A stretch of DNA of 64,000 bases from Knoxdaviesia capensis (Eukaryota; Ascomycota; Sordariomycetes; Microascales; Gondwanamycetaceae): positions 3,656,667 through 3,720,666 of the forward strand of contig LNGK01000004.1 in the NCBI GenBank assembly GCA_001510575.1. The letters are read 5' to 3'. Under the pieces are notes generated by a model. That model was not told the DNA's origin. It searched no databases and saw only the letters and a program-made list of their open reading frames with translations. Within the stretch, counting starts at the first letter, position 1; each line of letters begins with the position of its first letter. The translations under genes and the position numbers were made by a program. Shown here in pieces: positions 1 to 13,400 of the stretch.

Positions 1-1329
1 CTACTGCGCTTCATTCAACGCATTTTTCTTCTGATGTATACATACAGTCTGCCGGGCTAGAAATTCCAAATGGGATGCCAAGTAAGTCTCGGCGCAAAGT
101 CTACGATAAATCACCAAGGAGAAAACCATTTTTTTTGGACCAAGATAGTATGTGTATGTATTTCGGATTCATACGAAACAGCACAGAGCGACATGAAATC
201 ATAAGGAAAAAAAAGATGTAAATGTAAAAAAGAGCAAGCCTCCCAGACCATATCGAATTTCCTTCCAACGTATTCCAAAACCCGCCAAACACCGCCCAAT
301 GAAGGGGATAAATACAGAATGTGCTCATAGGTCCGTCCCCCTCTCTTTCTAGGTCATTATTCACCCATCATCATCCTTTTGGCATCTTCCACATGAATTT
401 TCTATTCCGACACTCCCATTTGCCCAAAAGTTCCAGGATACATGTCTCAGACTTATGATGCTCTGGAACTAGAAACAGGATGAGAGAAGCCCGACCAAGG
501 GGCTAAAACATATGTAGAAGTCGAAAAAAGAGTACACCGGGATCAGGTATGCCATCGCGATGACGGAATGTGTACGTGCAGTGACCCAAAGAAAAAAAGG
601 AAACCAGCCATTTTCAGTACAGATCTCTGCAATCACCACACATTCCCCATCCAAGGCCATCCATTCTCCTGGGTCTGCCAGTGGGATAATGTCCACGGCA
701 GAGTGAAAGCAAGGAAACCGATATTGTCGTAGAAATACTTCGCAGGAAAAAAAAAAAGTGCGCTCCACATGAGGGGGAATCAATAAAAGCTGACCAGAAA
801 GGACAGAACGAAAGGAAAAACAATATTAAGGTCAGAAATAAAACAACAATCAAGCCTCCCCACAGCAGACATTTGGCTAACACCAGATATCGTGCATCAG
901 GGAGAGAGAAAAAACAGCACCGGGATCAAACTTGTGCCAGGCGAGACAAGAATCCGTTTTCTTGAAAAGGAAAACGACGAAGGAAAAAAAATATAAAACG
1001 CAAGTCAGAGAAAACATCCTCTGGAACTTTGAATGTCGCACAGTGATATTGTCATGAGCTCATCAACGGCGACTAACAGAAGCGACTTCAGCCAAAGTGT
1101 CCATGATGTGAATTCACTCGGCAACATCAAGAAGAACGCTCTGTAGTGGCGCGAACAAAAAAAGAGTTACTGCTGAGAAATGTTAGAACGGAGATCTTGG
1201 CCAGAAATGAAGAACAAACGGACCGAGAGAAAAGAAATAAAAGTAAAAAGGATATATACTTTTGCGGGGCAAAAAAAAAAGAAAAAAAGACAAATGCTTT
1301 TCAATGAGAAACAAAAAAAATCAAAAACT
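1..1329. other. Intergenic, downstream of bZIP gene; no gene seen
   Basis: This is the 3' flank of the minus-strand bZIP gene. Only short overlapping frames occur on both strands, and their translations are low-complexity or Phe/Ser-rich with no recognisable domain. A-runs such as the one near 1,270-1,300 suggest a 3' UTR and termination area for the bZIP transcript. I see no tRNA, repeat or conserved motif. Confidence 0.6.
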
Positions 1330-2325
1330 TCAATTGCTCTGATCTGGTGCCCAGGGTCCATGAGGGAATAGATCCACAGTTTCCTCGGAATGGGCATGAG
1401 GGAGTACCCCACATACATTGTGTAGAGAGTGCATATCATGGTTGCCCCAGTACTCGGGGCCAGGAGGCATAGTCGATGAGCCGGGGGGCACCATCATCCC
1501 CGGGTTGGAAACGCTGTGGCGCGAGGACCGTTGCACAAAGCGGACGGCTTCGTTCTCGATCCAGAGGTCGATGTTCGGGTCGTTGCAGCAGGCATGGCCC
1601 ATCAACTGGTTCTTGATGCGGCTCACTTCGTCCAATAGCACGTTGAACTCTTGCTGCAGGTGGTTGTTCTGAGTCTCGAGGCCTTGGCTTGTCTCTTCCA
1701 ATCCGTTGACCCATTCCTTGCGCTTTTGGCGGCAACGGCTGGCGGCGATGCGGTTGCGCTCGAGGAACTTGGAGCGGCGACCAGACGACTGCGGTTGATG
1801 CTCATCGTCTTCGGGAATAGACTCATTGGCCAGCACGGCATTCTCGGAGCCGGCATCTTTAGAGGCATTGCGGGACTTGCGGCGGCTGTTGCTGCTGCTG
1901 CTGCTGCTGGAGGGGACAACAGCCTCGGGCGATGGTGCGGCAGTGGATTGAGAAGACTTGCGGCTATAGCGAGGCGTGGGGGCAGATTCAGATGGGGCGA
2001 ATGATCGCGACGAGACAGAAGACCGCGACGAAGAACCAGCGGCAGTGGGGGTGTGGGCAGCATCAGGGCTGCTGGCGTTGTCATCCATGTAAGACTGGCC
2101 GTTCGCATTGTAACCATATTCTTGACCACCGTTGACACTTGGAGGAGGGCTCCAGAGACCAGAGGCTGTGGGATAAGTGTGGCTCTGGATATTCATGTAA
2201 CCACTGTCGTGATCATGACCCTCATAGAGTGGTGTGAACGAGCCGGGGACGTTGTAGCAAGACATGTCCTGACCGTTGTAGACTTGGGATCTCCCGTTGT
2301 AAAGATGAAATGTTGAGTCCATCAT
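1330..2325 (-). CDS. ATF/CREB-type bZIP transcription factor
   Basis: A single uninterrupted exon of 331 codons opens with tandem ATG codons at 2,325. Residues 1-180 are low complexity (Ser/Pro/Gly, with a poly-Ser run at about 139-146 encoded by GCT-type repeats) and probably form the activation region. The basic region at about 183-203 contains KFLERNRIAASRCRQKRK and fits the bZIP signature N-x7-R (N191, R199). A leucine zipper follows, with heptad positions L209, L216, L223, L230 and I237. The KFLERNR..A..CR.K pattern is the ATF/CREB class, so a CRE-like target (TGACGT) and a role in stress, spore or developmental control are expected from the family. A conserved-looking stretch (about 244-266, HACCNDPNIDLWIENEAVRF) follows the zipper. 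It resembles Atf21/AtfC-D-like proteins more than AtfA, but I cannot assign the orthologue. Confidence 0.9.
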   Translation of the reverse strand: MMDSTFHLYNGRSQVYNGQDMSCYNVPGSFTPLYEGHDHDSGYMNIQSHTYPTASGLWSPPPSVNGGQEYGYNANGQSYMDDNASSPDAAHTPTAAGSSSRSSVSSRSFAPSESAPTPRYSRKSSQSTAAPSPEAVVPSSSSSSSNSRRKSRNASKDAGSENAVLANESIPEDDEHQPQSSGRRSKFLERNRIAASRCRQKRKEWVNGLEETSQGLETQNNHLQQEFNVLLDEVSRIKNQLMGHACCNDPNIDLWIENEAVRFVQRSSRHSVSNPGMMVPPGSSTMPPGPEYWGNHDMHSLHNVCGVLPHAHSEETVDLFPHGPWAPDQSN

Positions 2326-2391
2326 CTTGACTAAGGGGTTGGTTGTAGAAGGATGGAGATGTTATGTGAAGAGTGGGCAGAGGCTTGAGGG

Positions 2392-2407
2392 TATATATAT
2401 ATATAAA
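2392..2407 (-). promoter_or_regulatory. TATA-like tract upstream of the bZIP gene
   Basis: An alternating TA tract ends about 66 bp upstream of the bZIP start codon. Immediately beyond it (about 2,430-2,620) the minus strand is strongly pyrimidine-rich, as in many filamentous-fungal core promoters. The position is consistent with a promoter for the bZIP gene. It has no experimental support and could be a simple TA microsatellite. Confidence 0.45.
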
Positions 2408-5400
2408 TGGCCTTGGGTTGTAGGCGAAGTTGTGCTTGGTGGGTTGGGTTGGATGAAAAAGAGATTTGAGGGAGTGGTAGGATGGCTTGAATTGAAGAAG
2501 AGGGAAATGAAGAGTAATGAGGTCGAGTTGAGTGAAGGAAGGGAGGAGGGAAAAGTGTTGTGATATATAGGAGAGAGGAGGGGTGTGTTGTGTAATGAGG
2601 AAACTTCACAAGTGAACTGCGAGTCGGATGATTAAGAAAACGAATCTTCACCACAATGACGGGGTCGGCAACTGAATGGAAAGCAACAGTTTATATGATT
2701 GATGATTCCAGATCGGAATATACATCCAGGAATATTGACTTCCAGAGTGTCCGAGAGGACGAACTATGTGAAACTTATCCTGGGGGAGAAGCCAGAGTTA
2801 GCAAAACTGATACCACCACAATTTTCAAGCTATCGTGCTGCGACAAGAAAAAAAAGGTTGAGGACGCATAACCGGCACCAAATGAGAGTGTACATACCAA
2901 AAGGAGGAAAATAATCTAACCCTACGGTAATCAAAGACCCAAACTGCCTTTCAAGTCTGTTCCTAGATCGATGTTAGCTCTGGGATGTTCATTCAGAGGG
3001 AAGAAAGTTGGTGCTTGGAGGTTATCTCAGGGTACATATCTGTGACTGCGTCTAAGAGGAAATGATCGCGGGGATCGATAACCACTCGACTCTTGTTTTA
3101 AAATTTTTGGGTATATTTCGCACAAAGTTTTTCCATAAAGAGAGGAAAAAGTCGCAGGAAATAGATCAAAGATAATGATAGTGAAAAGAGAGGGAACGAG
3201 CGATTTGTCGAGGGTTCAAAAATCGACAGAAATATGACTGACTGGTCGAGCTATGAGAAGAAGAAAAAAAGATAGAGAAAAAGCTCAACACGAACTGACA
3301 GCTCCGAAAGAGAGAAGATGCACACTAGTCTTGAAAGAGATGAAAAAAAGCGCGAGAAGTGAAGAGCTGTGATTATAGCTCAGTGTTGGATCCAATTTCT
3401 GCGGAGGAATGCAGCGACGGATGAAGGCTTTAGCTCTCCTTCGGAAATGCGGTAGTGCGGGGAGAGAGGGGAAAGAAAAAAAAAACACGACGCTGGTAAG
3501 ACGAAGTTGTACGAAAAATGTCAAGATGGCTAGATAGAGCAAAAGGAGCTGTGCATTTATATAGTGCGATGTTGGTGGCGTTTGTCGTCTGTGGAGAGTT
3601 GTAGACGTAACGGCGTCGAAACAAAGGCGCGAGAACAAGAGAGGAAATGGAGGGAGGGCAAAATGTGGCACATGTATGGTGGACTGCAAATTGCTAGGGA
3701 GCGCTGCAAGGTCGAAGACGGCGGTGAAGCGGTTTAAACGACGGCGACGACGACGATCACAGGATGACGGTGAATGGAAGGATGGAAGGGATTGTGAGGA
3801 TGGCAGATGTGAACATAAGATGGAAGCAACTTTGGGGGCTTGCTGATATAGTGGCGGGAGAAGAGAAGAGGAGAGCGAGAGATGGAAAAGCAGAGAAGAT
3901 CGGGAAAGGGAGAAAGATGAGATCAACTCGAGAGAAGCAGAAGAAGCTGGGCAAGGCAACGTATTTAATTGTTTCTGAGGAGAACAAGAAAAAAAAACAG
4001 AAAAAGAAGTCAAGATGGTGAAGATGAAGAAGAGAGACACAGAAAAGGGTCTGTATACACACTTTACACCCACACGCCCCTCCTCAAAAAGGTACCCAGG
4101 TACATTAGGAAGAAGTCTTAGCTGCACGTAAAAAGAGGTTGTGGGAAGGAGGGGGGTGTGCGAGTGGAAGGAGAGATCAGAGGGAAGAAGGTGCAATGGA
4201 AGGAGGGTGTGCGGTGTGGAGAAGGAGGGTGAGATAACGAGAGGAGGAGAGATACACAGACACTGTATGATGCAGAGGAAGGAGCTTTCAACCTGCCACA
4301 CATATCCATCCATTCACACACATCCACTCACACGCACACGCACCTTCCTGGCAAACCCTCTCACAGATTCGGGAGGAAAAGCATGAATGACTACAGCATT
4401 CGTGATCACCAGTACTCAAACTACGACACAGCACCGTTTCTTGTGTAAGGTTCAGACTGGGGAGATATCATATGGACACCCAATGCTGGCAGGAGCCAAG
4501 AGAGAGGGCAACGAGGAAAGAGCTGCCATTGCCGATTGCTCCAACACTTATACAGTACATGGCTGGCTGCGCTTGCAAATTCGCAGTCGGCCCTCTTGAT
4601 TTCGACATCCAGCTACAAGTTACATACACTGTACTGTACTATGGAGCAGGGCTGTGGCAGTGTGTGGATATACCGATATCACATATAATGCACCGGGGAA
4701 TATTGTAATTGTAATACGAGACTGAAGGAAATGAAGTTACATGAGGATTGAAAAAAAAGCAGCCGTGACAATTTTCTTTTAATCAAAAGAGGAACACAAG
4801 TACCAAGGAGAATCAAAAAGAAAAGAAAAAAAGGTGCTGAAAAAAAAAAACCGAAATGTGGCAAACGCAAGCACTGGTGTGTGGGAAGGGAAGATACGGG
4901 CTGGAGGCGATAGATAAAAAAAGAGGTATGGAATTTGGGAGGGTGGCATTGCGTTTTTCTTGTGTTGAATCCAGGTATGTTGTGGTTTCTTTCTGTTTCC
5001 TTTTGGGAAAGGGAAGCAAGCTTTGACTGTCCGTGTTGCTTGGTGATAGGAAATTGAGAAAGCGATATCCTAGGGAAGATTCACAGCTGCTTCTCTCGAA
5101 CATGGAGATCCAGGACGCAAAGACTATCTATCTCTCGCCTTCGTATAAGGTAAGACCCTGCAAACCATCGACCTAAAAATAAGCGATCAAGGAACTTGCC
5201 TGTGGTCCTTTCATTTTGTTCGGTCTCCGGTAGAAGCATCTCTTCCACCTTCTTCACGCCAGGAATGTCCCAAGACCTAGGGAGAGAGGCCATACAGGCG
5301 GAGCATTTCATTCCTTTCCTATTCGCAGCGCGCGCCTGTCAAAAGAGCGATTTTCCCGTGTGCCATTTGACCCAAACCCTGAAATTTTCGTGAATTCCCT

Positions 5401-7405
5401 TCTTCCCCTTTAATGCAAGTGCTTGGGGGTGGAGCTTCTCAAACAACGATCTCTACTGTACACACTCAGCCAGGTTCTGCAGAAGTTCTTTGCAACACGG
5501 GTAATCTGGTATGAAGGCAGACGAGTCTGCCTAAGGGTCTAGCAACACCCCAACTGGCGAGCATGATTATCGCTGGGATACAGTAAATCTTGCCCTTGGG
5601 ATGGACTAAGCTTGTATAAGAGTAAGTACCGGCGGAAAAAAATATATATACAGTATATTGGTATTGGTGGACATGAGCATGTCGAGATTGCACATAAACA
5701 GGGTCTCCCGGTCTCCCCTCTCCTGTTTTAGTCTGCGGAACTTTGACCTGACATGTTCTATGTCCTGACTACGTATGTATCGTTCTGGAAATTATCTCTC
5801 TCGCCGGTTTAAGCATCAAACCGTGGCTTTTTGAGTCCTCTCCTCGCTCCACCATCTTCGACCTTTTCCACCGAGCCGGGACATACGCCAAGCCGGGTCA
5901 GCTTGATAGGAAGCGCCCACACAAGACCCGGCCAAGGAGCGGTGGCCAGCTGCTGAACTGGCTGATAGAAATCGACGTATTTCGTGGACAGGACAGTTTG
6001 TTTCTTGACTGGATCCAAAAGTGTGGAACGCACGCTTTTCTTGGCCGCGTTGTCACCATCAAGGAAGGAGAAATAGCCGGCTTGGGCACATGTGCAGCCA
6101 GCGTCGTTCGCTTCGGCGTTAAATGGATGGTAAGAAGAGGGCGAAGGCGAACATCCCCAAACTTCTTTAGTCTCCAACACACTAACAGACCAGAAACACC
6201 GGCCTTAAAAACAGAAAAAAAGAAAAAAAGAAAAAGGCACAAACATCACATTCGCCCACTAAAACCCCTTCCCCGACCGACTACCCATGGTAAGGGAACC
6301 GCACCTGGTTACGGCTAGCAAACCGGCGGCGTCAAAAAACCACTTAAAAACCCCCCAAAGCTGAGCTGCTGGCGTGCCCCAGTTAGACGGGTCGGCTTTA
6401 AAGGGTTCAAGGCTTGAAGCTGGGGAGGGGAGGGGACCTTTATCTTATTTGGGAGAATGGTGATTTGCAACGGACTTTTTGTGTTTCTGGGATTCCGTAT
6501 CCATTGAAGCTGGGAAAGGAATTGATATGTTCTCCTCGTTCTCCTGGCTCTCTCTTTTGAGATATCGTCCTACGCGTATATACGAATATATGTATGCATA
6601 CAAATATCTTTGAATGTACCTCCATAGGCGTAGTACGTACTTCACAGTATATCTGCTTCCTATTCACACATGTTGCCATGGTTCACACCTCTAACGAAGC
6701 TGTGTTAGTGGCTACCGTGTAATCTGAGATGGAGGTACGTACCCTTTTCCTTTTTCCTGTTTTTCGCCCCCGGTTATGGGCTCCACTCCGTGCCAGCTAA
6801 ACCTGCCGTGTATCTTGGTATTCTGGTTGGTGTGTGTGTCTCCTACTTAATCACTTTTATATTCTGAATTTTTTATTGAATTATGGAGTTTCTTTTTTCT
6901 TTCTTTCTTCTTGTCCCTCTTCCTGGGGTTTCTCGCCTATGTTATTTGCTCGGGCTTGGAGAAAGGGGGAGGCAGTGACTTGTGGACATGCCCCTTCCTG
7001 CTAATCTTCCGGAATAGGGCTAAATTACGCATCTCGATGTTTGTTTGGATGTTCGACATCCGTTTCGTTCCTGTTATCAAACATGGCCGCGCGTGATAAA
7101 GAGGAGAAAGATAGGAATATTTCTCGCCCCCTCCCTCTCCCTCCCTCTCCCCTCCCTCTCCCCTCCCCCGCTACTGTGTGAGAACGCGACGGGGTAGTAA
7201 AACAAGGGAAAAAAAGAAATCTTGATTGCCCACCGTTACAAAAAAAAAAAATCAATTTACGACAGCTCTGAGAGAAATAACTTGGGCATAACTGCAGTCA
7301 TACCTGAGGTAACTCACTGGTGCCCTGTACGATACCGTGGAGTGAGTGTCGCGCCCGTCGTAATATATTGGATGTGTGTAATGACACCTGTATCCTGTGA
7401 CGCTC

Positions 7406-7407
<2 letters not shown>

Positions 7408-7438
<31 letters not shown>
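7408..7438 (+). repeat. Poly-A homopolymer, 31 nt
   Basis: This is an uninterrupted run of 31 A residues. A 7-base string, TGACGCT, occurs just before it and again just after it. That would be compatible with a tiny retroposed insert flanked by a target duplication, but too little sequence lies between the copies to support an element. Confidence 0.9.
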
Positions 7439-7440
<2 letters not shown>

Positions 7441-10400
7441 ATGACGCTGGATATGCCAGGGAACCATAGAAGAGCAAGATAACATGGTGTTGTTTTCCCC
7501 TCTCTCGTCCTCCGTCTTCCAGCAGATCTCATCCCATGGTAACATGCAGAGTTAGCTGCCGGGGCTTACACGATCTTACACCGCGTACATCCGCATACAC
7601 TATAATTCCCGCTGGAAGACGAAGAAAAAAAGATGTGGATGGCGAAATTCAACCTAATCAAAAGACGCCAGACGGTATACCGTGTGGTACCGGAATATAT
7701 ATTTGTTTGGGGTTGTATGGTCGGATATATAGATAGTTTATCTACGTCCGTACAGGCGGCAATGGGCCAACCTATCATCGGAAACAAGTAACTCATCAGG
7801 TGCAAACCTACACTAGTTTCTAGGGACTTTTTTTCTTTTCTCTTCTTCTTTTGTGGGATTTTAGTTAACCACCTCCATGGTAGTTCTTTTGACCTGAACC
7901 TAGTTCGAACAATTCCTTTGGCCACTGATGTGCAGAGTCCTATAAGCTCGTAAGCATCAATTGCCCTTTGCTTCGGTCTATCGCGACCAGAAACCGACAA
8001 TTCACAATCGTAAAGAACCGACAGGAACAGAAGCTTTCCCATACGAATGTCAAGATTTGTCGTGTTTTTGGCTATAACTATAATATTATAGATACTGAGT
8101 TGTCCCTGGAGGTTTTTTTTATGTCATTTTTCTTTCTGTTTTTCTTGTTGTGAAGTTTGGCCGAAAACCCACGGTTAATCCTGCAGGATAGATTAAAAAA
8201 TGTTAATACAGGAGCTAGATAATAATCCTGGCTTGGTGCTTGGGTGGCTATCGTTCATGTATTGGCACGGAGCTATGACGACATACATGCAGATCCCTCA
8301 TGGGTCGTGGCCTAAAGAAAATGCTGCCTTGCCCATGTATCAAGGGCCCGAAGAGGAAGCGTGGGCCGGGGGTGGAAGAGGGTGTGTGGGTGGGTGCATA
8401 GGGTTGGATCAATGGTAGTCAGCTAGCAATACACACAGAAAAACCACGAAGAGAGAAAGAGGAGAACTGAGAAAAATATAGGTGGGAAAGATAATCCTAA
8501 AGTTGGCGAAAGCTGCAATACACGTACTGTATATCCTACATACCCGTATGTCTAGGTTACTGTGAAAAATAAGCCGTGAGGTCGTATTGTGCATTCCTCG
8601 CCCTGTGCATAAAATTTCCATGGGAACGAAGAAGAGTTACAGTTACATGGCCATGATCGAGCGTGAATATCAATCCCAACCCGTACGATGTGAACACCTA
8701 CTGTATAACACCACCCTCGCCCGATATCTGCTCTCCTCTCCTGTCGAAACCCTGTGTGGGTGGCTTGTTTCTACGGACATGGCAAGCGGGATGTGAAAGC
8801 TTGGGCTGCGATTGTGTGTCTTCGATATCACAATCCTCGCTCGCTACATCGACGCCCTCCCAGCACCTTTGTTGTCTTTGTCTTTGTGCGTCGATGCACA
8901 CACACACTTTCACATAAGTCGCAGATACTCCCGCACGCAGATGTTCTCACGCATGGAGAGACAGATATGCTTGCTCACATGTATGTAGCAGGTACATGCG
9001 CGCTCGTTTGCTGGCTTCCTGCTATTCGCACCCTCCTTATGAAACCCTTAGTTTCATCATTGACTGTCTGGGGAAGACCGACACGTAATTTTGCCACCCG
9101 CGGCCCTCCAAGTCTCTCACTTGCAATCCAATCACGAAGCTCCAAGGGGGGGGACAAGAGAGGGGGAGAGGGTCTTTCAGAATGTTTAGCCAAGTGGACA
9201 AGAACACAAAAACAAAACATTCCGACCTAGAGAGGAATTGAACGAAAAGGAAGTTAAAAAAGGGAATCAATCATAGGTGATGGTGGTGGGGTTTTCCCTC
9301 ACGTTCATATTCTTCCATCCCTATTCAACCTCCTCACCTCTTTTGGCCCCCCCATTGAATGATATGTCCGGGGAGAGAGAGAGGGGTGGGGCGTGGGGCG
9401 TGTGTAAGTGAGGTGTGGGTGGGTGCAGGGTTCTGGTTTTGTGACTGCCAACCAAGTTTTCACGGCGCCGACCCGGAGCCGGTGCTGAGGCGGAGCACCG
9501 CCTTCTTTTCTGGCTGGGGTGGAGGAGATTTGGGAGACCCACTCCCCCTTTCGCATCACAGTGTATAGACACTTATTTTTCCCGTGATGTTGCTTCGTCG
9601 CCGCCTTCCACAGGGTTCCAACCAAAACTTCTTTTCGCTTTCTTGTAATTGTGGATCCCCTGCCTGAGCCTCCAAACAAATCTAACCAGGGACCGCCACC
9701 ACCACCACTACCACCCATCACACTCTGCTTCATCTCGCGCGCGTGTGTGTGTGTGAGTGTGTGTGTATATTGCAGTACGGGAGGGACCAAGAAGTTACGT
9801 ATGAGGAGGAGTTGAATAACTACCCTCGCGTTGCCTGCCTGTCTGTCTGTCCATGCCGGTTCATCTCGTCACTAGTGTCGACAAATGTCTAGGGGCCTGA
9901 AATCAAAGGGATGAAGGACCTCCCGCTAAAAAGCTCGACAGTACTGTACTGTATTTCCTGGTATGCGGGATCCACTGGATTGTGATTTACTCTCGTGCTG
10001 GCCTCCAATCACTTACCTCCGGAGTTACCTGTTGGCTTGGTGGATCTTGCTGGCGATATACAAGTACCACGCCAAGTGGATATCGTGTCTCGGGCTGGCA
10101 AGTCCATCTTCCCCCAAGATAACGCGCGATTGAAGCTTAGCCGGGAGACTGAGATAGACAGTTTAGACAGCTTACGTCGTTGGCAGCACCCTTGAGAGAG
10201 TTTTTTGTTTGAGCGCTTTGGTTAGGAGCACACTATAATAGCACGTAGCGGAGGTAACCAGCCACAAAATGTCGTGAACGTGGGTGGCAAAAAACCGTAT
10301 CTCCGGCAATCTGTCTAATCCTCTTTGTCGGTATTCCAACTTGGCTTCACTGAAGATATCTTGAGCAAGACATGAGCCGGAGGGAGAGGGACAAGGGGGA

Positions 10401-13400
10401 GTGTGTACTGTACAGTATCTGCCGTCTGAACTTCTTCACCAGCTGTGACTGAATCAGTTTCGCTTTCGGTTAACGGGCATCCGGTCTCTCCATCATCGGT
10501 GTCCCGCCCTGCAATCTTGTCAAGATCCTCCCTCCTCTCGAGTAGTATGTACTGTAAGTAAGTACAGTAGTAGCGTACCGACGTGCATATCGTGTCTGTT
10601 GGCCAGCCCCGGTAGCCCCGTTGGCGCCCCGCCCCCCCAAAGAAAAGAAAAGCTGGGCATCTCCATCTCCATCTCCATCGTCGTGCCTCCACTTCGGCGC
10701 CCCCATTCCGTACAGCCGCGATGATGGGGAGCATTCTGCTTGTCGCCGAAAAAAGACAAGTCAATTTGTGTATGCATCGGGTTTGCGCAGCGTCCACTGA
10801 CATCACCACCATCCACAGCTCATCATCTCAAAATGCGTAGCAGCCACCCACACACCCACCACCATGCCAGCTCGTAAAAATCAGAAGAAGACGAAGAGAG
10901 GAAAAAAGGATGTTGTCGGTATTACGTGGCAGACACGTAAATGAGGAAACCCAAAAAGGGAAACCCCCCATAGAACTTCCACGCACAAAAAGAGAAAAGC
11001 TACATGTAGCCGCCGACAACCGGGCTCAGCCATTCAATGTTGAGAACGAGAGGGAACAAAGGCTACAACCCTATAAGCCTCGCCGAAGTGTAAGTAACCC
11101 TTCCCCTGTGACGTATGCAGCTCTTGTTCGCCCCTCTCGTCCCCTCCTGCCCCTCCTGCGCTGATAATTTGCTCGATTGTGTATGCGAATTGGCGAACAG
11201 CCTGCACGAGTTGAGGAAGAGCGTCGTTCGCTCGCTCGGGGCGACAGCTCCGTTTTGCTTCGTGCGTGCCGCCATTTTTAAATTTAGGTGGCTTTTCCCT
11301 GCTGCACCCACAGACAGGCGGAGCAACGCTAAGCAAAACTGACACAGCTGCCACCACTTTCTTGTCTTCTCAGTTCTCAAGACTACAGTACAGGGCGGGC
11401 TAGCTTAGCGTTAGGCGTCAGTAGGTTAGGCGCTTGGAGCCCACTAAAGCGTCTCTGCTCTCTCCGCATTACACTACGACCCTGCGCTATTGTTGGAACC
11501 ACTTATGGGTGATGTAGTTGGCGGTGGAGCTTGTTTCAAAGTCGGCGCAGGCTGCATCTCCACCATCGCCGTCATTGATTTTGTTTCCTCCACGGAACAG
11601 GAACGGGTAGGCACGGCCGTTCATTGCGTCGTTCCTTCGCCTCCTTCCCTCCACCCCCCCCAAAAAATCTAGGACTAAAGAAGCCAGCCCACCTGATTTA
11701 TGTGTCACTTTCCAATGTTTAGCTCAGCGCTATGTTAGTCCTACAGTTAACACAGATGGCGGCATCTGACGGTGACAGCTGGCAGTCGGGTGGCGGAGGA
11801 ACGAGAAACCTGAGTTGTGATATCAACGAACCGTCGCATATTCCTTGCTCCCGGGCATATCGATACAGCCTCAACATGCTATCTTTTCGGCATTTTTCCT
11901 TTTCAGACCGCATAAGCATGTCCCTTGTAACCCGCGTTGGGAATAGTCCCTCCCTCCCCATTCAGGTGCTTGTCCGCTGCATTGCGAGATGCTGATAATG
12001 CTACTGCATATGGCAGACCGCTCATTCTCTTCCTCGTCCGGATGCCGGGTGCCGTACGTAGAGGCACCCAACCCTTTCTCGGTTGGGTTCTACTACTCGC
12101 TGGCTGTCGCTTGTTCCTTTGTCCGACGGCGCTTGTTTCGAAGGATTCCTCTCGTTTCTGTCGGAGATGGCACACCATTTTCGTTTTGCGTCTGGAGACT
12201 TGGAGCCAACTGCTCGGCACTAGGATGACTCGGGGCACCGAAAAGACCAAAAAATTTGAGATGAAATGAAAGAAAGTGTGGCCCCTGGCCCAAGCTTGAT
12301 TACCGTCCATTCCTTTCATTCCGGCTTACGCTGTGGCTCCGCACGCCGGTGCAGGCAGACTTGCGATTTTGATTCCTCTTCTCTCTTTCGTGTGATGCTT
12401 ACCTGCCTGTCCGGGCCTTGTCTACCTATCTCGGCCTAAGCTTATATCTATGGAGACCGCCCGCCTGGTGTCTAATATAGCACGGCACACTCGCGCGTAA
12501 CACGCACTATAGGTAGCAGTAGTGCAGTCCTTTGCACGCAACGAACGGCGTGTGTGGCTTTCCTTCGCTGCCCGCCGTTAAACGTCCTGCTGAGCACTCC
12601 TGCATTCCATGACACACCAAGCGACAATGATAGCGTCGATAGTAGCTCTGGTCTAGCGGCTTGGACCCGTCTGCATACATGCAGGATCCTCCTCCCAACT
12701 TCTGTGGTGCACCTAGGATGCTTTTAACGCGCGGTGGCGCGGAAGGACTTGTGTCCGAGATTCCTTTTTGACTTGTCTTCTTGCGTTTTCAGCTCTCTCG
12801 CTCTTTCGGCTCTTGGGGGGATGCACACTTTTTCTCATGCGCACTCCATGCAGCTCCAAGAAGAAAGAAACCAAAAAAACCCGGGCGCCCTGTGAACACG
12901 GCTTACGCCCGCAGAAAGCATGAAGTGTGCACACCACCATCCACCAGCCGAAACTTTGGCGCTGTTACGGGAGGAACAGCCGGCTAGCGGGGGAGAAAAA
13001 GAATGAGAAAAAAAAAAGGAAAAAGAGACAAAAAGCAAAAGCAAACTCTCTCAATGTGGAGGATTGCATTGTCAGACTCCCTATAGCCTCACATGCACGT
13101 CGCCAGAGACGATGTTCGTTGATATAAATACAAGAGCCACTGAAAACCTAAAAAACCCACTTCTCAATCCCAGAAGGGAGGGGTTGGGCTTCACGGATAG
13201 CTCTTCAGTCTATGCCTTCAGTTGTCCTGTATGTTCTGCCTATCAAGGGGTTTCAAGAGGGCTGTGGAAGCATTACGCTTTCCCTCTGAAGCGGGTTGCT
13301 GTCTTCTTTTCCTGGAGTATTCTTCTTTATAAAAATGAAGAAACAGAGATATGATACATGATGCATGGTAGTCCCAACCCTGATGGCGCTGCACTGCCCG

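Noticed and set aside
3285..4313. 342-codon minus-strand open frame
   Set aside because: It follows a C/T-rich strand where stops are rare. The translation is Ser/Leu/Phe/Pro-rich with poly-Arg from a CGA-type run and has no domain. Treated as leader or promoter DNA.
7393..7447. Possible retroposed insert: 31-nt poly-A flanked by TGACGCT on both sides
   Set aside because: Only three bases lie between the left copy and the A-run, so there is no insert to identify. A 7-base match may be chance.
10315..10812. 165-codon minus-strand frame in the gene-poor interval
   Set aside because: No recognisable domain, overlapping open frames on the same strand, TACTGTAC palindromes embedded in it, and no plausible flanking exons.
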